From positions 1 through 64,000 of the forward strand of contig NZ_BCTC01000003.1 in NCBI RefSeq assembly GCF_001571085.1: a stretch of 64,000 bases of DNA, written 5' to 3'. The stretch is from Azohydromonas lata NBRC 102462 (lineage in GTDB: Bacteria > Pseudomonadota > Gammaproteobacteria > Burkholderiales > Burkholderiaceae_C). How positions within the stretch are numbered: the first letter of the stretch is position 1; the number at the start of each line of letters is the position of its first letter. This document shows positions 27,844 to 35,987 of the stretch, one piece after another. The notes below the pieces were generated by a model. The model was given only the letters and a program-made list of their open reading frames with translations, searched no databases and was not told the origin of the DNA. The translations under genes and the position numbers were made by a program.

Positions 27844-28732
27844 GCCCGCCGTGAGGGCCCACGACGCAGGCGTCGCGGCCCTGGCCCGCGGCCGCGACGC
27901 CTTCCTGGCCGCCTGCCGGCTGGACGTGGAGGTGGAAAAGCCGGGCAACGTCAGCCTCCATTCGCCCGGCCACGGCATGGTGGCCCGCCAGTTCCTGGAC
28001 AGCGCCGAGGCCGCGCAGGCGGGCCTCTTCGCGCCCGGCCTGGGCGTTGGGCCGCGCATCGAAGCCGCCATGCGCGCCACGCTGGCCGTGGCCGGCTGCA
28101 ACACCAACCTGGGCATCGTGCTGCTGTGCGCGCCCATCGCGGCGGCGCTGGAGCGCTGTCCCCAGGCGCTCCAGGCGTGTGGGCCTCAAGCCCTGCGCGG
28201 GGCCGTGCAGGCCGTGCTCGACGCCTTGGACGTGGGGGACGCGGCGTGCGCCTTCCGCGCCATTGCCGCCACCAACCCCGGCGGCCTGGGGCGGTCCGGC
28301 GAGCAGGACGTGCGCGAGGCGCCCACCGTCGGCCTGCGGGAGGCCATGGCGCTGGCCGCGCACCGCGACAGCATCGCGCGCCAGTACGCCAGCGGCTATG
28401 CCGACCTCTTCGACGTGGGCCTGCCCGCGTTTCGCGCCGGCGCCACGCCGCAGGAGGGCCTGCTGCGCGCGTGGCTGGCCTTTCTCGCGCGCCGGGCCGA
28501 TTCACACATTGTGCGAAAGCAGGGCGAGGCGGTGGCACAAACTGTCCTGAAGCAGGCGGAAGGGTTCCAGGCCCGCATGGAGGCGTCCGGCCCGGCGGCA
28601 TTGGACAAGGCGTTGCGGGAGTGGGACGAATCGCTCAAGTCCCGGGGCATCAACCCCGGCACCACGGCCGATCTGGCCGTGGCCACGGCGATGCTGGCGC
28701 TGCTGGCCCCGCGTGGCACGGAACGTGATTGA
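27836..28732 (+). CDS. CitG/MdcB-type triphosphoribosyl-dephospho-CoA synthase homologue
   Basis: 298 residues. The CitG family signature is visible: ACRLDVEVEKPGNVSLHSPGHGM, VAGCNTNLGIVLLCAPI, and a C-terminal RGINPGTTADLAVATAMLAL. In citrate lyase systems the family makes the prosthetic group precursor from ATP and dephospho-CoA. Here it sits in an H4MPT cluster with no citrate lyase, so it probably transfers a ribosyl-phosphate-type moiety in pterin cofactor synthesis. GTG at 27836 overlaps the previous stop; a second GTG at 27851 is possible. The function in C1 metabolism is inferred. Confidence 0.8.
   Translation: MPEPAVRAHDAGVAALARGRDAFLAACRLDVEVEKPGNVSLHSPGHGMVARQFLDSAEAAQAGLFAPGLGVGPRIEAAMRATLAVAGCNTNLGIVLLCAPIAAALERCPQALQACGPQALRGAVQAVLDALDVGDAACAFRAIAATNPGGLGRSGEQDVREAPTVGLREAMALAAHRDSIARQYASGYADLFDVGLPAFRAGATPQEGLLRAWLAFLARRADSHIVRKQGEAVAQTVLKQAEGFQARMEASGPAALDKALREWDESLKSRGINPGTTADLAVATAMLALLAPRGTERD
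28602..28616 (+). promoter_or_regulatory. Possible internal sigma-54 promoter for fae (weak)
   Basis: TGG-ACAAGGCG-TTGC has the -24/-12 core and correct spacing but lies inside the CitG-like gene, 174 bp before fae. CACATTGTG sits about 119 bp upstream of its predicted start (28505-28513), reminiscent of the other sites. Chance occurrence in coding sequence is quite possible. Confidence 0.35.
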
Positions 28733-28789
28733 AAGCCGCAAGCGCCGCAGCCGCGGCGTGGCTCGCGAAACTCATACGGAGACTGACCC

Positions 28790-29302
28790 ATGGCAAAGAT
28801 CGACCGCATGCTCGTCGGCGAATCACTGGTTGGGGAGGGCAATGAAGTCGCCCACATCGATCTGATCATCGGCCCGCGCGGCAGCCCTGCCGAGACCGCC
28901 TTCGCCAACGCCCTGGTGAACAACAAGGAAGGTTTCACGTCGCTGCTGGCCGTGGTGGCGCCCAACCTGATGGCCAAGCCCGCCACCGTGATGTTCAACA
29001 AGGTCACCATCAAGGGTGCCAAGCAGGCCGTGCAGATGTTCGGCCCGGCCCAGCGCGGCGTGGCCATGGCCGTGGCCGACAGCGTGGAAGACGGCACCAT
29101 TCCGGCCGATGAGGCCGACAACCTCTTCATCTGCGTCGGCGTGTTCATCCACTGGCAGGCCGAGGACGACAAGAAGATCCAGGACTACAACTACCAGGCC
29201 GTGCGCGAGTCCATCGCCCGCGCCGTGCGCAACGAACCCAGCGCGCAGGACGTGGTGTCCAAGAAGGGCACCGCCATGCACCCGTTCCAGGCCCAGGGCT
29301 GA
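28790..29302 (+). CDS. fae: Formaldehyde-activating enzyme
   Basis: A 170-residue enzyme that condenses formaldehyde with H4MPT to methylene-H4MPT, protecting the cell from formaldehyde made by XoxF. The sequence closely follows the family: [20 protein letters not shown] with the catalytic His at residue 22, [30 protein letters not shown] and [15 protein letters not shown]. The end is followed by a strong terminator. It is the last gene of the plus-strand H4MPT operon, 57 bp after the CitG-like gene. The identity is certain. Confidence 0.96.
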   Translation: MAKIDRMLVGESLVGEGNEVAHIDLIIGPRGSPAETAFANALVNNKEGFTSLLAVVAPNLMAKPATVMFNKVTIKGAKQAVQMFGPAQRGVAMAVADSVEDGTIPADEADNLFICVGVFIHWQAEDDKKIQDYNYQAVRESIARAVRNEPSAQDVVSKKGTAMHPFQAQG

Positions 29303-29364
29303 TCCCCCTTCCCTGGCCGCCGCCCCCGGACGGCGGCTGGGGGGCCCAACCTCATAACGACAAG

Positions 29365-29399
29365 GCCCGCGGCGCTTGCACAAGCGCCGCGGGCTTTTT
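29365..29399 (+). terminator. Intrinsic terminator after fae
   Basis: A perfect 14-bp stem (GCCCGCGGCGCTTG / its complement) with a two-base loop (29365-29394) is followed by TTTTT (29395-29399). It ends the mtdB-mch-fae transcription unit. Confidence 0.9.
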
Positions 29400-29437
29400 C
29401 AATGCGTGCCGTCAGTCGCGGTGTCCGCTTCCTACCC

Positions 29438-29563
29438 CGTCATGCCCGCGAAAGCGGGCATCCACGACAGCCGAGGTGTGGCCTTCGAACCGCTTTGCAG
29501 CAGGCCACCGTTTCCAGGCTGCCGTGTCAGTGCCCGTGGATGCCCGCTTTCGCGGGCATGACG
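29438..29563. repeat. Inverted intergenic repeat (CGTCATGCCCGCGAAAGCGGG type)
   Basis: The 29-bp arms at 29438-29466 and 29535-29563 are exact inverted complements. It lies between convergent fae and the FolB-like gene. The same family is at 19618-19743. Confidence 0.85.
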
Positions 29564-29601
29564 GGTCGAAGTGCGGAGCACTTCTGCTGCCGAGGAAGCG
29601 C

Positions 29602-30099
29602 TCACCCCTTCGGCACCATCCCCTCGCCCATGAGCGACAGCACCCGCGCCGCCGGCCGCGAGCGCGCGGCGACGGTGACGGCCTCGAAATCCGCCCGCCG
29701 GCGCTCGATCACGACGCCCACGGCCGCCAAATCCTCGAACTTGCGCGGCTTGGCCAGCCCGACGCGCACCCAGTGGGCGCCGAACTCGCACACCGTGATG
29801 CGCGCGATCTCCTCGGCCAGCGCCTCCAGCAACTGCACCTTGTGCTCGGCAAAGAGCCGGTGCAGCCGCTCGCGCAGCACGGCGTAGTCGATGGTGTCGC
29901 CGATGCGGTCGCTGTCGCACGCAGCTGCGCGCGGCAGCCCGGCGGCCAGGTCCACGCGCACGGGCTGCGGGTCGTGCAGCTCGGTGTGGTGGATGCCGAT
30001 GACCGTCGCAATGGTCAGCCCCTCGATGAACACCAGGTCCAGCGCGGCACCCGTGGTGTCGCTTTGCGGCAGGGAAGACAGGGGCATGAGGGCGGACAT
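29602..30099 (-). CDS. FolB-like dihydroneopterin aldolase family protein
   Basis: 165 residues. The FolB pattern is visible: LVFIEGLTIATVIGIHHTE (start of the fold), DTIDYAVLRERL, LLEALAEEIARITV (catalytic-Glu region and helix) and VRVGLAKPRKF. The N-terminal 20 residues and the C-terminal 30 residues extend beyond the usual 120-residue FolB. Dihydroneopterin aldolase makes 6-hydroxymethyl-dihydropterin, the pterin precursor shared by folate and H4MPT. I choose the ATG at 30099, with GGAGG about nine bases upstream. A strong sigma-54 promoter lies directly before it. It is probably the dedicated H4MPT copy. Confidence 0.75.
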   Translation of the reverse strand: MSALMPLSSLPQSDTTGAALDLVFIEGLTIATVIGIHHTELHDPQPVRVDLAAGLPRAAACDSDRIGDTIDYAVLRERLHRLFAEHKVQLLEALAEEIARITVCEFGAHWVRVGLAKPRKFEDLAAVGVVIERRRADFEAVTVAARSRPAARVLSLMGEGMVPKG

Positions 30100-30139
30100 C
30101 TGAAAAGCCTCCAGGCGGATTGCGGACGGCGCCGGCTCC

Positions 30140-30154
30140 GCAAGTTGTGCGCCA
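30140..30154 (-). promoter_or_regulatory. Sigma-54 (-24/-12) promoter of the FolB-like gene
   Basis: On the minus strand the sequence reads TTGGCGCACAACTTGCGG, giving TGG-N8-TTGC with GG-N10-GC spacing. The predicted start is near 30128, leaving a 29-base leader that contains the GGAGG of the FolB-like gene. The divergent activator gene begins at 30370. Confidence 0.75.
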
Positions 30155-30160
30155 ACGGCC

Positions 30161-30285
30161 TGTCCGGTGCGAGCGAACGGCGTGCCGGACACGATCGGTG
30201 ACGCTTTCGGCCAAGAACGCTTCGCCTCCCTGCCGGTGTCACGTTCTGACGCAGTCAGACTCGCGACCGCGGGCAATTCCGGACA
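30161..30285. promoter_or_regulatory. Cluster of candidate operator elements between the FolB-like and activator genes
   Basis: TGTCCGG occurs at 30161-30167 and in inverted orientation at 30185-30191 and 30279-30285. A perfect palindrome TCTGAC-GCA-GTCAGA is at 30245-30259. GTGTCACG at 30236-30243 is the complement of CGTGACAC upstream of the promoter at 22728, about 110 bp from the FolB start site. Which element binds the activator is unknown. Confidence 0.5.
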
Positions 30286-30369
30286 GCGCCACCCCCGGGC
30301 GTGCGGCCCACAATGCGCCCCGGAGTCACCGCCCTTCCCCCGAGGGCGGCCGCAGTTGGAGTACGACAC

Positions 30370-32406
30370 ATGACACAAGGCCTGCTTGCCGCGAGCGCCG
30401 CCGAACACGGCCAGCGCGTGCTGGGCGCGGTGCTGGGAGGACTGCGCACCGGGCTGCATGAACAGGTGGCGCAGTCCTGGACGCGTTGCCTCAACGAGTA
30501 CCGGCTCGATCCGGACAGCGAACCCCATCCGCCCGTGCTCGACGGCCACGCCCTCGCGCTGCGCCGGCGCCGCCTCAGCGACGTCATAGAAGCCGCGCGG
30601 CTGGAGATGAGCACGCTCTACCAGCAGCTCGCCGACAACGAGACCGCCGTGGTGCTCACCGACGGCGAGGGCGTGATCCTGCACCTCGTCACCTCGCCGG
30701 AGTTCACCACCGAGCTGGAGCCCGTGGGCTTCACCGTGGGCGCCATCTGGAACGAGGCTTGCGCCGGCACCAACGGTATGGGCACCTGCCTGGCCCTGGC
30801 CGAGCCCGTGTCCGTGCGCCGCGAGGACCATTTCTTCACCCGGCTCACCACCCTGACCTGCTCGGCCGTGCCCGTGCACGACCCGGAAGGCCGCATGGTG
30901 GCGGTGCTGGACGTCACCAGCCGCTCGGCGCTGCAGCAGCAGCACGTGCTGGTGCTGCTGGGCATGACGGCGCGCATGATCGAGAACCGCCTCATGGAGC
31001 AGCGCTTTCGCGACGCCCACCCGCTGCACTTCCACACCCGCCCCGAGCTGGTCCACACGCTGCACGAGGGGCGCCTGGCGCTGGATGCCGAAGGCGTCAT
31101 ACGCGCCGCCAACCGCAGTGCCCTTTTCCAGCTCGGCGTGGAGTCGCCGCAGGCCCTGTGCGGCCGCCGCCTGGAAGAGGTCTTTCAAGCCACGCTGGAC
31201 GACCTGCTGGAGCGCAGCCGCGCCGCCAGCTTCCATCCCGTGCCGGTCTACCGCGTCAACGGCGCGCACCGCTTCTTTGCCGTGACGCGGCTGCCCGCGG
31301 CCGAGGCGCAGCCCGCGCGTGCGGCCACGGCCCAGGCGGCGCTGGCCGCACGCCCTGTGAAGCCGGCCGTGCCGGCGGCGTCTTCGGCAGCCACGGCCGG
31401 GCTGTCGGACGCGCAGCTCGTCCAGCAGCTGGCCACCGGCTCCCGCGTGCTGGCCCGCGGCACGCCGCTGCTGCTGCGCGGCGAAACCGGCGCCGGCAAG
31501 GAAGTGTTTGCGCGCGCCCTGCACGAGCGCAGCCCGCGCGCCACCGGCGCCTTCGTGGCCGTGAACTGCGCCAGCATCCCCGAGAGCCTCATCGAGTCCG
31601 AGCTGTTCGGCTACCGCGCCGGTGCCTTCACCGGCGCGCAGCGCACCGGGCGGCGCGGAAAGATCCTGCAGGCCGACGGCGGCACGCTGTTCCTGGACGA
31701 GATCGGCGACATGCCGCTGGAGCTGCAGGCGCGGCTGCTGCGCGTGCTCGACGAGCGCCGCGTCACGCCGCTGGGCACCGAGGACACCCACCCCGTCGAT
31801 TTCCAGCTCGTCAGCGCCAGCCACCGCAACCTGCTGGAGCTGGTCGCCCAGGGGCGCTTCCGCGAAGACCTGTACTACCGCCTCGCCGGCATCGAGCTGC
31901 AGATTCCCGCGCTGCGCGAGCGCACCGACCGGCGCGAGCTCATACAGCGCATCCTGCAGGAGGAAAACGGCGCCCCGCTGGCGCTGCGCCCCGAGGCCGA
32001 GCAACTGCTCATGACCCACCGCTGGCCCGGCAACGTGCGCCAGCTCCGCCACGTGCTGCGCGCCGCCGTGGCCCTGGCCGACGGTGCGTCCGTGGGCCTG
32101 GAGCACCTGCCCTCGCTGCGCGCGTCGCTGCCCGCGCCGGCCGCGGCGGCGCCCGCCTTCTCGCCCCAGGCCGCCGCCGCGCCGGTCGCGCCCGTGTCCG
32201 TGCTGGCCGCGGGCATGGTTCCTGCGGAAACGCCCCCGCCCGCGGGGCTCAACCTGATCCAGTCGCACGAGCGGCAAGTGCTGCTGCAACTGCTGGAGCA
32301 GCACCGCTGGAACGTCAGCAACGTCGCAAAGGCGCTGGATGTCAGTCGAAACACCCTCTACCGCAAGCTCCACAAACTGCAGATCGCCGTCTCCCAGCGC
32401 GCCTGA
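30370..32406 (+). CDS. AcoR-type sigma-54-dependent activator (second paralogue, intact GAFTGA)
   Basis: 678 residues. The N-terminal sensor has GAF features (VGFTVGAIWNEACAGTNGMGTCL; SAVPVHDPEGRMVAVLDVTS). The AAA+ core has the Walker A GETGAGKE, an intact GAFTGA at residues 418-423 and GGTLFLDEIGDMP. The C-terminal Fis-type HTH is NVSNVAKALDVSRNTLYRKL. An Ala/Pro-rich stretch (about 580-625) links core and HTH. I choose ATG 30370, with GGAG about ten bases upstream. It is paralogous to the gene at 20372 and stands head-to-head with the FolB-like gene. It is followed with overlap by H4MPT genes, so it is probably autogenously controlled with them. Confidence 0.88.
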   Translation: MTQGLLAASAAEHGQRVLGAVLGGLRTGLHEQVAQSWTRCLNEYRLDPDSEPHPPVLDGHALALRRRRLSDVIEAARLEMSTLYQQLADNETAVVLTDGEGVILHLVTSPEFTTELEPVGFTVGAIWNEACAGTNGMGTCLALAEPVSVRREDHFFTRLTTLTCSAVPVHDPEGRMVAVLDVTSRSALQQQHVLVLLGMTARMIENRLMEQRFRDAHPLHFHTRPELVHTLHEGRLALDAEGVIRAANRSALFQLGVESPQALCGRRLEEVFQATLDDLLERSRAASFHPVPVYRVNGAHRFFAVTRLPAAEAQPARAATAQAALAARPVKPAVPAASSAATAGLSDAQLVQQLATGSRVLARGTPLLLRGETGAGKEVFARALHERSPRATGAFVAVNCASIPESLIESELFGYRAGAFTGAQRTGRRGKILQADGGTLFLDEIGDMPLELQARLLRVLDERRVTPLGTEDTHPVDFQLVSASHRNLLELVAQGRFREDLYYRLAGIELQIPALRERTDRRELIQRILQEENGAPLALRPEAEQLLMTHRWPGNVRQLRHVLRAAVALADGASVGLEHLPSLRASLPAPAAAAPAFSPQAAAAPVAPVSVLAAGMVPAETPPPAGLNLIQSHERQVLLQLLEQHRWNVSNVAKALDVSRNTLYRKLHKLQIAVSQRA

Positions 32407-32980
32407 GGGCGGCCAGGCCGCGCCCCGCTCGCGCTTCGCCTTTGCCGTCACGGGCTCCGGCCACTACCTCGAAGAGTCCATGGCCCTGGCCGCGCGGCTG
32501 CCGGCCGTGGACCTCTTCCTCTCCGCCGCCGCCGAGGAGGTGCTGCCCCAGTACGGCTTCACGCTGGACGCGCTCAAGGACCGCTTCAAGGTCTTTCGCG
32601 ACAAGAGCGCCAGCTCGGTGCCCGTGGGCATGCTGTATTCGGACGTCTACCACACGGTGATCGTGGCGCCGGCCACGAGCAACACGGTGGCCAAGTGCGC
32701 GCTGGGCCTCTCCGACACGCTGCCCACCAACATGTTCGCGCAGGCCGGCAAGCTGGGCATCCCGGGCATCGTCTTCGCCTGCGACACCGAGCCCACCGTC
32801 ATCACCAAGGCGCCGCGCGAGTGGGTCACGCTGCACCCGCGCCGCATCGAGCTGGAAAACGTGGAGCGGCTGCGCGCCATCGACCACTGCCGCGTGGTGT
32901 GCTCGCCCGCCGAGCTCGAAGCCGCACTGTCACGCCGCCTGCAGGAGTTGTCCCTCGCATGGAACACATCGTTTTCCTGA
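32339..32980 (+). CDS. DmrB-like flavoprotein (dihydromethanopterin reductase type)
   Basis: 213 residues. The fold resembles Flavoprotein/PPC-decarboxylase-like archaeal DmrB: FAFAVTGSGHYLEESMALA, SAAAEEVLPQYGF, YHTVIVAPATSNTVAKCALGLSDTLPTNMFAQAGK and the PGIVFACDTEPTVITKAPRE segment. Dihydromethanopterin reductase makes active H4MPT from its dihydro form. The only plausible in-frame start is ATG 32339 (with AAAGG before it). It lies 68 bases inside the activator gene, giving a 30-residue N-terminal tail before the fold. The tail may be translated, or a non-ATG start may be used. It overlaps the next gene by 22 bases. Confidence 0.72.
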   Translation: MSVETPSTASSTNCRSPSPSAPEGGQAAPRSRFAFAVTGSGHYLEESMALAARLPAVDLFLSAAAEEVLPQYGFTLDALKDRFKVFRDKSASSVPVGMLYSDVYHTVIVAPATSNTVAKCALGLSDTLPTNMFAQAGKLGIPGIVFACDTEPTVITKAPREWVTLHPRRIELENVERLRAIDHCRVVCSPAELEAALSRRLQELSLAWNTSFS

Positions 32981-34380
32981 CGGGACGCCTGGCCCAGCCG
33001 TCGCTGGAGCGCGTGCTGGCCGGCATGGAGCCGCCCTTCACCTGGGAAGTGCGCGAGATCGGCCTGCAGGTCGCCGGCCTCATGACCGCCGACATGGTGC
33101 GCCGCCGCGTCGCGGCACCCGTCCTCACCCAGGCCGAAGGCGAGGAGCCCCGCCGCGCCGACCGCCTGCTGCTGCCCGGCCGCTGCCGCGGCGACGTCGC
33201 GGCGCTGCAGGCGCACTACGGCATCCCCGTGCAGCGCGGCCCCGAGGAGCTCAAGGACTTGCCCGCCTTCTTCAACCGGCAAAGCAAGCCCGTGGACCTC
33301 TCCAGCTACCGCGTGGCCATCTTCGCGGAGATCGTGGACGCGCCGCGGCTGGACGTGGCCGGCATCGTCGAGCGCGCCCGCGGCTACGCGGCCGACGGCG
33401 CCGACGTCATCGACCTCGGCGGCCTGCCCGCCACGCCCTTCCCGCACCTGGAAGACAGCATCCGCGCCCTGAAGGCCGAAGGGCTGAAGGTCAGCTTCGA
33501 CTCGCTGGATGCGGCCGAGCTGCTGCGCGGCGGCCGTGCCGGCGCCGACTACCTGCTCAGCCTGAACATCGACACGCTGTGGATCGCCGACGAGGTGCCC
33601 AGCACGCCGGTGCTCATCCCGAAAACGCCGCAGGACGAGGAGTCCCTGGCCCAGGCCATAGCGGCTATGCAGCGCAAGGGCCGCAGGTTCCTCGCCGACG
33701 CCATCCTCGATCCGCTGCCCTTCGGCTTCACCCGCTCCGTGTGCCGCTACCAGCGGCTGCGCGACCGGTTCCCCGACGTCGACATCCTCGTCGGCGTGGG
33801 CAACGTCACCGAGCTGACCGAGGCCGACACCAGCGGCATGAACGCGCTGCTGCTGGGCATGTGCGAGGAACTGCAGGCCAGCGCGATATTGACCACCCAG
33901 GTCAGCGCCCACGCCCGCCGCGCCGTGCGCGAGGCCGACGTGGCCCGCCGCCTCATGCACGCCGCCCACGGCAGCCAGAGCCTGGCCAAGGGCTTTACCG
34001 ATGAGTTGCTCACGGTGCACGCCAAAAGGCCCTATCCGGACACGCCGCAGGAGATCGCGCAGAACGCGGCCGGCGTGCGCGACCCCAACTTCCGCGTGCA
34101 GGTCGCCGCCGACGGGCTGCACGTCTACAACCGCGACGGCCACCGCCTGGCGCAGGACGCCTTCGCGCTGTGGCCGCAGCTCCACCTGGACAACGACGCC
34201 GCGCACGCCTTCTACATGGGCGTGGAGCTGGCCCGCGCCGAGATCGCATGGCGGCTGGGCAAGCGCTACGTGCAGGACCAGCCGCTGGACTGGGGTTGCG
34301 CCGTGGAGCGCCCACGGGAGGCCCTGGACGCCTGGTGCGCCCCCGGCCCAACGCTGCGCAAGAAGGACGACCCCGCATGA
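32959..34380 (+). CDS. Dihydropteroate-synthase-like protein of the H4MPT pathway
   Basis: 473 residues. An N-terminal domain (about 1-140; AcTIM-less, with HIVFLTGRLAQPSLERVL and LLLPGRCRGDVAALQAHY) is followed by a DHPS-type TIM barrel (GADVIDLGG, LKVSFDSLDAAEL, FLADAILDPLPFGF) with additional C-terminal residues (to 473). Such 'DHPS-like' proteins occur in archaeal and bacterial H4MPT gene clusters, where they would join the pterin to the beta-RFAP-derived aglycone. The ATG at 32959 is inside the end of the flavoprotein gene. The exact reaction is not established for bacteria. Confidence 0.78.
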   Translation: MEHIVFLTGRLAQPSLERVLAGMEPPFTWEVREIGLQVAGLMTADMVRRRVAAPVLTQAEGEEPRRADRLLLPGRCRGDVAALQAHYGIPVQRGPEELKDLPAFFNRQSKPVDLSSYRVAIFAEIVDAPRLDVAGIVERARGYAADGADVIDLGGLPATPFPHLEDSIRALKAEGLKVSFDSLDAAELLRGGRAGADYLLSLNIDTLWIADEVPSTPVLIPKTPQDEESLAQAIAAMQRKGRRFLADAILDPLPFGFTRSVCRYQRLRDRFPDVDILVGVGNVTELTEADTSGMNALLLGMCEELQASAILTTQVSAHARRAVREADVARRLMHAAHGSQSLAKGFTDELLTVHAKRPYPDTPQEIAQNAAGVRDPNFRVQVAADGLHVYNRDGHRLAQDAFALWPQLHLDNDAAHAFYMGVELARAEIAWRLGKRYVQDQPLDWGCAVERPREALDAWCAPGPTLRKKDDPA

Positions 34381-34949
34381 ACGACCAGATTTTCGAAACC
34401 GTGGTGAGCACGGTGTCGCCTGCCGGTAAACCCCACCTCGCCCCTCTGGGCGTGCGTTACCGCGGCGACGAGGTGGTGCTCATGCCCTTCAAGCCGTCCA
34501 CGACGCTGGACAACATCCTGGCCACCGGCCACGCCGTGCTCAACGTGGTGGTGGACACGCGCGTGTTCGCCGGCTGCGTCACCGGGCGGCGCGACTGGCC
34601 GCTGCGGCCCGCCGGGCGCATCCCGGGCCTGCGGCTGGAGGCGGCGCTGTCGCACCTGGAGCTGTGCCTGCTGGCGCCGCAGGACGACCCGCAGCGCCCC
34701 GTGCTGCGCATGGCGCGCGTGCACGCCGAGCGCCATGGCGAATTCGCCGGCTTCAACCGGGCCCAGGCCGCCGTGGTGGAAGGCGCCGTGCTGGTGAGCC
34801 GGCTGCACCTGCTGCCGCGCGAAAAGATAGAGAGCGAGATGCGCTACCTGCAGATCGCCATAGACAAGACCGCCGGTCCCGCCGAGCACGAGGCCTGGCA
34901 GTGGCTGTGCGAGGCCGTGGCCCGCCACCAGGCACGGGAGGCGGCGTGA
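34377..34949 (+). CDS. DUF447-type flavin-binding-like protein
   Basis: 190 residues. It opens FETVVSTVSPAGKPHLAPLGVRYRG, the start of a flavin-reductase-like split barrel. It contains KPSTTLDNILATGHAVLNVVVD and a C-terminal helix KIESEMRYLQIAIDK. DUF447 proteins are conserved in H4MPT/methanopterin-containing organisms and are co-located with pterin genes. Their role is unknown. It overlaps the DHPS-like gene by four bases (ATGA) and the mfnB gene by four (GTGA). Confidence 0.72.
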   Translation: MNDQIFETVVSTVSPAGKPHLAPLGVRYRGDEVVLMPFKPSTTLDNILATGHAVLNVVVDTRVFAGCVTGRRDWPLRPAGRIPGLRLEAALSHLELCLLAPQDDPQRPVLRMARVHAERHGEFAGFNRAQAAVVEGAVLVSRLHLLPREKIESEMRYLQIAIDKTAGPAEHEAWQWLCEAVARHQAREAA

Positions 34950-35725
34950 CGGCGCGGCTGGAGCCGGGGCCGGTGCAGTCGGCCAACCCGCGGGCGGCTG
35001 AACCGGCCGCCACGGCCTTCGAGCGGCTGCGCGGCGGTGGCGCGGGCCGCTTGCGCATGCTCGCCAGCGTGCGCGACCTGCACGAGGCGCGGCTGGTGGC
35101 CGAGGCCGGCGTGGACGTCATAGACCTCAAGGAGCCCGCGGCCGGCGCGCTGGGGGCCGTGCCGCTGCACGTGGTGCACGAGGTCGTGGTGGCGCTGCGC
35201 GCGGCCGGCCATGCGCAGCCCGTGACCGCCACCGTCGGCGACTGGCCCGTGCACGCGCGTGACGCCGTGCTGGAGCGCGTGCGCGCCACCGCCGCCTGCG
35301 GCGTGGACGTGGTCAAGGTCGGCGTGGAGCGCGCCGACGGCGCCGCCGCGCTGCTGGCCGCGCTGGCCGGCGCGCCTGCGCCCGTGGTGCCCGTGTTCTT
35401 CGCCGACCAGGGCCTGGACGAGGCGCTGCTGGCCTTGGCGTGCTGGCTGCCCTTCCCCGGCGTGATGCTGGACACGGCCGGCAAGGCCGACGGCAGCCTG
35501 CTGGAGTGCCTGGACGCGCCTTCGGTGCGCCACTTCATCACCCGCGTGCAAGGCGCGGGCAAGCTCGCGGGCATCGCGGGCTCCCTGCGCGCCTCCCAGG
35601 CCGCGCTGCTGCGCGAGCTGGCGCCGGACCTGGCCGGCTTCCGCGGCGCGCTGTGCGAAGGGGGCCGCGCCGCCGGGCTGTCGCCGCAGCGTCTGCAAGC
35701 GCTGGCAACAGAAATAAATAATTGA
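34946..35725 (+). CDS. mfnB: (5-formylfuran-3-yl)methyl phosphate synthase (MfnB family)
   Basis: A 259-residue TIM-barrel enzyme that condenses two glyceraldehyde-3-phosphate molecules into the furan precursor of methanofuran-type cofactors, needed by Fhc. The core segments are RLRMLASVRDLHEARLVAEAGVDVIDLKEPAAGALG (with the catalytic Lys), ACGVDVVKVGV and PGVMLDTAGKADGSL. The first 35 residues are a non-conserved extension. GTG 34946 overlaps the DUF447 stop. It ends the operon that starts with the activator at 30370. Confidence 0.85.
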   Translation: MTARLEPGPVQSANPRAAEPAATAFERLRGGGAGRLRMLASVRDLHEARLVAEAGVDVIDLKEPAAGALGAVPLHVVHEVVVALRAAGHAQPVTATVGDWPVHARDAVLERVRATAACGVDVVKVGVERADGAAALLAALAGAPAPVVPVFFADQGLDEALLALACWLPFPGVMLDTAGKADGSLLECLDAPSVRHFITRVQGAGKLAGIAGSLRASQAALLRELAPDLAGFRGALCEGGRAAGLSPQRLQALATEINN

Positions 35726-35829
35726 GTCACCGAGATAAGTTGTGTCGGCTTGGTGGCCGCAAATTGACGCGGCCCCAATAAACCCCCGAAGCGAATACGG
35801 GTCAGCCCGATGCACGTTGGACGGAACTT

Positions 35830-35931
35830 GGTGAATTACTCACTGTGATTCACCATGATTTCGCCGTGCCATGTATCCTGCAGCGACGGCAACCTGATCA
35901 CAATCATGCGATGCTGGCGCGTGTGTGATCA
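35830..35931. promoter_or_regulatory. Inverted-repeat-rich leader upstream of the exported protein gene
   Basis: GGTGAAT-N11-ATTCACC (35830-35854) encloses CACTGTG (35841-35847), the heptamer also found upstream of the sigma-54 promoter at 22728. Then TGATCACA (35895-35902) and TGTGATCA (35924-35931) form an inverted pair resembling CRP/FNR-type half-sites. Function is inferred only. Confidence 0.4.
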
Positions 35932-35987
35932 TGTGCGCGGGTTTCGCAGCCTTTCCGGCGTACTCGATGTTTTTGCTGGGGACTTCC

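Noticed and set aside
28714-28728. TGGCACG-like -24 box in the end of the CitG-like gene, nearer to fae
   Set aside because: The -24 element is perfect, but the -12 position reads GA rather than GC, which sigma-54 seldom accepts.
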